Assembly: GCF_007655135.1 (NCBI RefSeq)
Contig: NC_045130.1
Coordinates: 31,988,605-32,052,604 of the forward strand
Direction: 5' to 3'
Source of the DNA: Punica granatum
Taxonomy: Eukaryota; Streptophyta; Magnoliopsida; Myrtales; Lythraceae
Length of the DNA stretch: 64,000 nt
In this document: in pieces, positions 59,898-64,000 of the stretch
Layout of the letters: each line of letters starts with the position of its first letter
Numbering within the stretch: position 1 is the first letter of the stretch
Program-made: the position numbers and the translations under genes
Notes under the pieces: model-generated
The model's database searches: none
Told to the model about the DNA's origin: nothing
What the model saw: only the letters and a program-made list of their open reading frames with translations

Positions 59898-62800
59898 TAG
59901 TAATGGAATAGCGAAGACAACAGTACACCTTTTTCTTCTTCTTCCGTTCCCTTACCCTCTCCTCCTCTCCTTTTGATATTCTTGTCCCCCCATTCTATTG
60001 ATTATGTACACAAATTCTTTTATTGGAAGATACATAAAGCCGATAAGAAGAACTTATAGAAATGTCTCATACTTCTTTTGCAAGAAATAAGGAATCTCAT
60101 GTTACATCTGTTGTTAGAGCAAGTCATACAAACGGAGACGACTCGAGGTCGTAAACCTGTTTTGCTGTCTCGATGATGTGACGTCCTGAGTTTTCCGGTC
60201 AGCAGGCACCCTGCAAATAGTCTGCTATAAATCATGCTGATTTCATGCCCATATAGAAAGATCAAAGATTGCTTGTTCGTGTTCGATTATAATGATCAAG
60301 TTTACGAGCAAAGCAGAGTTTGACATATGGAGATTTACGGAGACGTCAGTTCCAAGTGTTTCATTCCGAAATGAAAACTGGGCCTGGACTTGGTTTGAAT
60401 GGATCAGATCAATCATAACCATTGATTATGATCTCATTTAGGTGGCCTTATCGATAATTAACGAGCCAAGGAGGAAGCAATTACGGTGAATCCTGTGGCC
60501 ACTGCCAAGATTGGACAAATTGGTTTTCTTTGTTTCTGATGATGATTTCCACTTCTTGATGGGTTTCAGCAGCCCAGCAGGCTTGCCCTTCCCTGCCTCA
60601 TGTCAGCTTGCACTTCACAAGGCAGAAATCTCATGTGCCTATCGCACCGATTAAAAGTACGGATCACTAGAAATCACACGATTATAAAAAGGGTCGGTCT
60701 CATCATCACCATTCATATCTTCTTCTCGTGAACCCTCTAGCATGTTCCGTGTACTCGAATTCATCGTCTCCAGTCCGTTGCAATTGGAAGCAAAAGGAAT
60801 GGTGAGGTGCGTGGGACAAGGTCTCATGATGAGATACATGCTTAGTGGGAGTTGCAAGGAGGCAATTTTCTTGGAAGTAATTGGCCATTTCTCATCTTCC
60901 TTTTTGTTGATGGAGTGGAAGAAGATCTATCAATGTGGAAGCAATGATGGTAACAAATTATGTTGAAGGTATGGCCATGATTTTGTCCACAATAATTATA
61001 TATCCTTCGACCTTGTTTATCGGAATAAAGACGTTCATTATCTAAAATATAAATATCAATTCACGTCGCACATCTACACAATAATAATCTATTAAAATGT
61101 AACGAAGTCGCCTATATTGTAGCAATGATTTAGTATATTATCCAAAAATTTGGAGAATATGAGTGGATTTCATGATTATCAACAAAAGAAAAGAAGAAGA
61201 GTAATTATATCTATTTATCTATATATTTTTGGCCCATGAAGAAGATGCGCAATGTGCAAAAGAAAATGCATAGATAATGATGGCTTACATTCCAAAGATA
61301 TTTATTAGTGTTCTTATAATTATTATTGATTCCTTACCTTATAGCTCTTCAAAAAACTATCTTGCCTCCCCTTTAAAGTGAAAAGACGGCAGTTCTTCTA
61401 TGGCAAGAGTCGATATTTTTATCGTGATTTTTAGTGTTGTCGCTTCCGATCCCATGAAAACGGCGTAAAACCATATAAGCTCACCTATCATAAGCAAGGG
61501 TGGCATATGCTGGTAAGAGTCGCAGGCACGATCTTTATTCCTATTGTTCTTTTTTCTGCTAAGTTGATGATACGGCCATTCGTCCAACGGTGATCGAGGT
61601 ATCTAGTTTCAAGACAACCGGTAAGTCGAGGAGGCAGGCATACCGATCCATTCTTAATTCATTACCTCAGCAAACCTCCTCCTCCTACATAATATTGAGT
61701 TCCAGTCAATGGGATCCCTGAGAAGACATGATAATAAAGTGTACAATCCAAAAACATACGAAAATAAATTGGTTTTAGAGTCAGACATTATTTAAATGTA
61801 CATGTGTCTATTAGTCTATGTATAACACGGCACTAAACTGAAAAAATCTGTAATAAGTCAATTCCATCCAAAATTCCTGCTGCTTGCAACCCGGGTACCC
61901 AGCTCGATCATTAGTAACCTGCAGAAACAACATTTAACTGTCAGTTACAGGTTCAACTAGTCAAGAAATTAGATATTTTCGAAGGAAACTTTACAGTGAA
62001 CAATGAAATTTAAACATTAACGTCGAGGTCTGAGATCTATACAGATGAACAAAAATTGCAAGCTCTAAGGAACAAACAGGCAATGCGGGGAAAGACAGGG
62101 GGAAACAAGGCAAAGATGGCCTGCCATCATTCAACCAGGAAAAAAACTATTAACCAATGCTAAGAGTCGTTTCCTAAGCCAGTCCGCCAATCATTTCATC
62201 CTCACGTTACTTGTAAGTCCCTGGAAAAATGGTCATACTGGAGCTTAGGGAACTGATTTCAGAAACATGGGGAGAATCTGATGCTGAAGTTTCTACTGTT
62301 CAGAAGCCAATTAACCCAACCATGTACGTTCTCGGGATGAGACACAAGTGCATGAAAATGAGATATTCATAACTGAATTCCCATTCCGGAAAAAGCTTTA
62401 AATAGTCCTCCCATCAATTAGGAGAAGCTTATAAATTTTGCTAGAACCAATCCAAGCAGTTCATGAAACTATACAGCAACAGCAGACTTGGGATTTAGGA
62501 ACTACAGCATGGATACACAAAACCGACGGAAGTCTAATGAAGTCATCCCGACTCTTACCAAGAGCTGATGCTCCTTCCACTTCTCGAAGGATGACTTCAA
62601 TCTGTATACTGATTTATCCTAACAGGAAGAACGTGGGGACAAACTGCTGTGATAAGGAAAAGAGACCAATCTTCTAATCGAAACCCCTTTAACCCTGGAG
62701 GTCTCTCGAAAAAGTAGCAGAAGAGGAGTGGTAAAGAAAAGATGCTTTCGAGGCAGAACAATATTTGCATACATTCCAAGATATAGCAAGAGTTACAGCT

Positions 62801-63096
62801 CACGACCCAACAGAAAGATTATTACAATGAACACAACTATATATGCAAATTCAAAGACACAGGTTCCACACAATATCAGATCACAGTAAATGCCACTCTA
62901 GCACTCTCAGGATGCCATACTGAAGATTACTGTAATGGAAATCGATCATCACAATTAAGGGGGAAAAAAGGGAAGAAAACCAGAGATTAAACAGAACATT
63001 AATTCAATGCGGGATACAACAGATTGGGACCATACCTAAATTATTATAACAGCGCCACCGAGCCATCAAAATCGGGAAAATCAATCGCGCAGCCAA
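59898..63096. other. 3' flanks of PUB17 and HSFA4 and spacer
   Basis: A CT-rich 3' UTR follows PUB17. From about 62000 the sequence probably includes the HSFA4 3' UTR. Frames between (for example 60742-60966) lack known motifs. Confidence 0.45.
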
Positions 63097-64000
63097 TTAA
63101 GTTCTTTCCGCAGGGGTAAGATGGCCCATCTGCTCCGCTAGGTAATTTACAGTCCTCACGCTCCACCAATATCTTCCGTCAGTGCTACTCTTGCCCTCGT
63201 TCTTGTCTTTCCTCTCTGACTGAACCTCCTGAGTCTCCGACGAACCCGGATTCTCTGTTAGGAACTGTTCCCAGAAAACATCGTTGACACCTGTAGTAAC
63301 AGGATTGGCCTCCTTCTGTTCCTTAGATGGGGCTGGCCCAGGAGGTTCAGAAGCAGGTGGCACGGCAGGTTCAGAGTTCATGTCTATAGCAGGGCATTCA
63401 GCACAACTAGCGGCCTCGTCGAGTTCAAGGTTGTTTGAGATGGAGAAACAATGATCGAAAGTTTGACTAGCATCACTCATGATGTTCTCCCATATGGTTA
63501 ACGAAGACTCAAGCTGATCATAGAGATCCATCATTGATGTTAACCCAGAAGAAGCCCCGTCTGAGTTTTCTTTACCTGAAATCTGGGAAGTCCCGGGGCT
63601 ACTTTCCTCTCCATTTCCCTCATCTTGAAGGTAACCTAATCGAGGCAACCTTCTTTTTCTGTCATTAGGTTCAGACTCGAACAGCAACGTCAAAGCAAGA
63701 CCCGGTTTTTGCAACACATCTGCTAAGTTCGAGACCATACTTTTGTGCCGCTGTTCCATTGAATGGAACCTATCCTTCAATCCCCGAACCTGAATATCAA
63801 GCTCCGCCCTCTCCTTTTCGTGCTTCTGTACCTCTGAAACGAGAGATTCTTTCTCATTTTTAAGCCTCTCCATATCGTCCTTCAATCCTTGTCTCTCCGA
63901 TTCAGTCAGTGGTTGGACGGTCCCTTGAGTTTGGACATTTTGACCCGAATGGCTGTGGACTGGCTTTCGTCGGTGGATATTCCTTAGAAGGTTCGGTTGA
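63097..64000 (-). CDS. HSFA4: Heat-stress transcription factor, HSFA4-type, partial
   Basis: The reading frame is open to the window edge and gives 300 residues plus stop; the 5' part is outside. It opens with QPNLLRNIHRRKPVHSHS, the end of the HSF DNA-binding domain. Residues about 30-105 are the HR-A/B coiled-coil oligomerisation region. NDRKRRLPR is a likely nuclear localisation signal. Two activator (AHA) motifs follow, LTIWENIMSD and DVFWEQFLTE, and VNYLAEQMGHL near the C-terminus is a nuclear export signal. The AHA wording and the end LTPAERT are typical of HSFA4 (A4a/A4c), activators in heat and oxidative stress and cell death. The usual DNA-binding-domain intron would lie beyond 64000. 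HSFA5 is less likely. Confidence 0.93.
   Translation of the reverse strand, partial: QPNLLRNIHRRKPVHSHSGQNVQTQGTVQPLTESERQGLKDDMERLKNEKESLVSEVQKHEKERAELDIQVRGLKDRFHSMEQRHKSMVSNLADVLQKPGLALTLLFESEPNDRKRRLPRLGYLQDEGNGEESSPGTSQISGKENSDGASSGLTSMMDLYDQLESSLTIWENIMSDASQTFDHCFSISNNLELDEAASCAECPAIDMNSEPAVPPASEPPGPAPSKEQKEANPVTTGVNDVFWEQFLTENPGSSETQEVQSERKDKNEGKSSTDGRYWWSVRTVNYLAEQMGHLTPAERT

Noticed and set aside
62438..62803. Short frames near the HSFA4 3' end
   Set aside because: Most likely within the 3' UTR or spacer; no conserved motif.

Overview
This is nuclear DNA from a dicot plant. The support is intron-containing genes with plant-only families (class II trehalose-phosphate synthase, DUF641/UNE1, U-box/ARM ligase, plant HSFA4), AT-rich intergenic DNA with many (AT)n tracts, and a dense layer of typical plant transposons. 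I cannot name the species from sequence alone.

Layout. A secreted-peptide precursor of the CEP14/PIP type (7929-8225, +) is followed by a complete tRNA-Ser(AGA) (9050-9131, +). A three-exon class II trehalose-6-phosphate synthase, TPS7-like (18524-22238, +), converges on an intronless DUF641/UNE1-like gene (27056-28465, -). A six-exon K/HDEL receptor ERD2 (43118-45612, -) reconstructs to exactly 215 aa. It is divergent from an intronless PUB17-like U-box/ARM E3 ligase (57738-59897, +). The window ends inside an HSFA4-type heat-stress factor (63097 to the edge, -). No other stretch gave a convincing protein gene.

Mobile DNA fills much of the space between genes, and many insertions have both ends and target-site duplications (TSDs) readable: a CACTA element (3337-4737, TSD CGA) holding a second CACTA-type end; a TRIM retroelement (10179-10755) with two decayed relatives near 25 and 34 kb; a fold-back Mutator-like element (12187-12867, perfect 9-bp TSD); a hAT-type element (14198-15289, 8-bp TSD); a 110-bp hAT MITE (23204-23313, 8-bp TSD); a small non-coding LTR element with a MITE in one LTR (34438-35660); a PIF/Harbinger-type element (35927-37196, TSD TAA); a 5'-truncated LINE with a 16-bp TSD (40258-41084); and two related fold-back Mutator-like elements (41172-41822, 49586-50547). 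A roughly 150-bp SINE-like family recurs at least seven times.

How the genes relate. From memory, CEP14, UNE1, ERD2 and PUB17 are near neighbours in Arabidopsis (At1g29290, At1g29300, At1g29330, At1g29340). The same four families in the same order here suggest an old conserved block expanded by transposons, with the TPS gene and tRNA lying inside it. CEP14-type peptides, ERD2-dependent receptor quality control and PUB17/ACRE276 have each been linked to plant immunity in the literature; any functional link from their closeness is speculation. The most checkable new points are a short uORF ending just before the TPS start codon, a cluster of three G-boxes in the TPS promoter, and a UPR-type TGACGTGG element upstream of ERD2.
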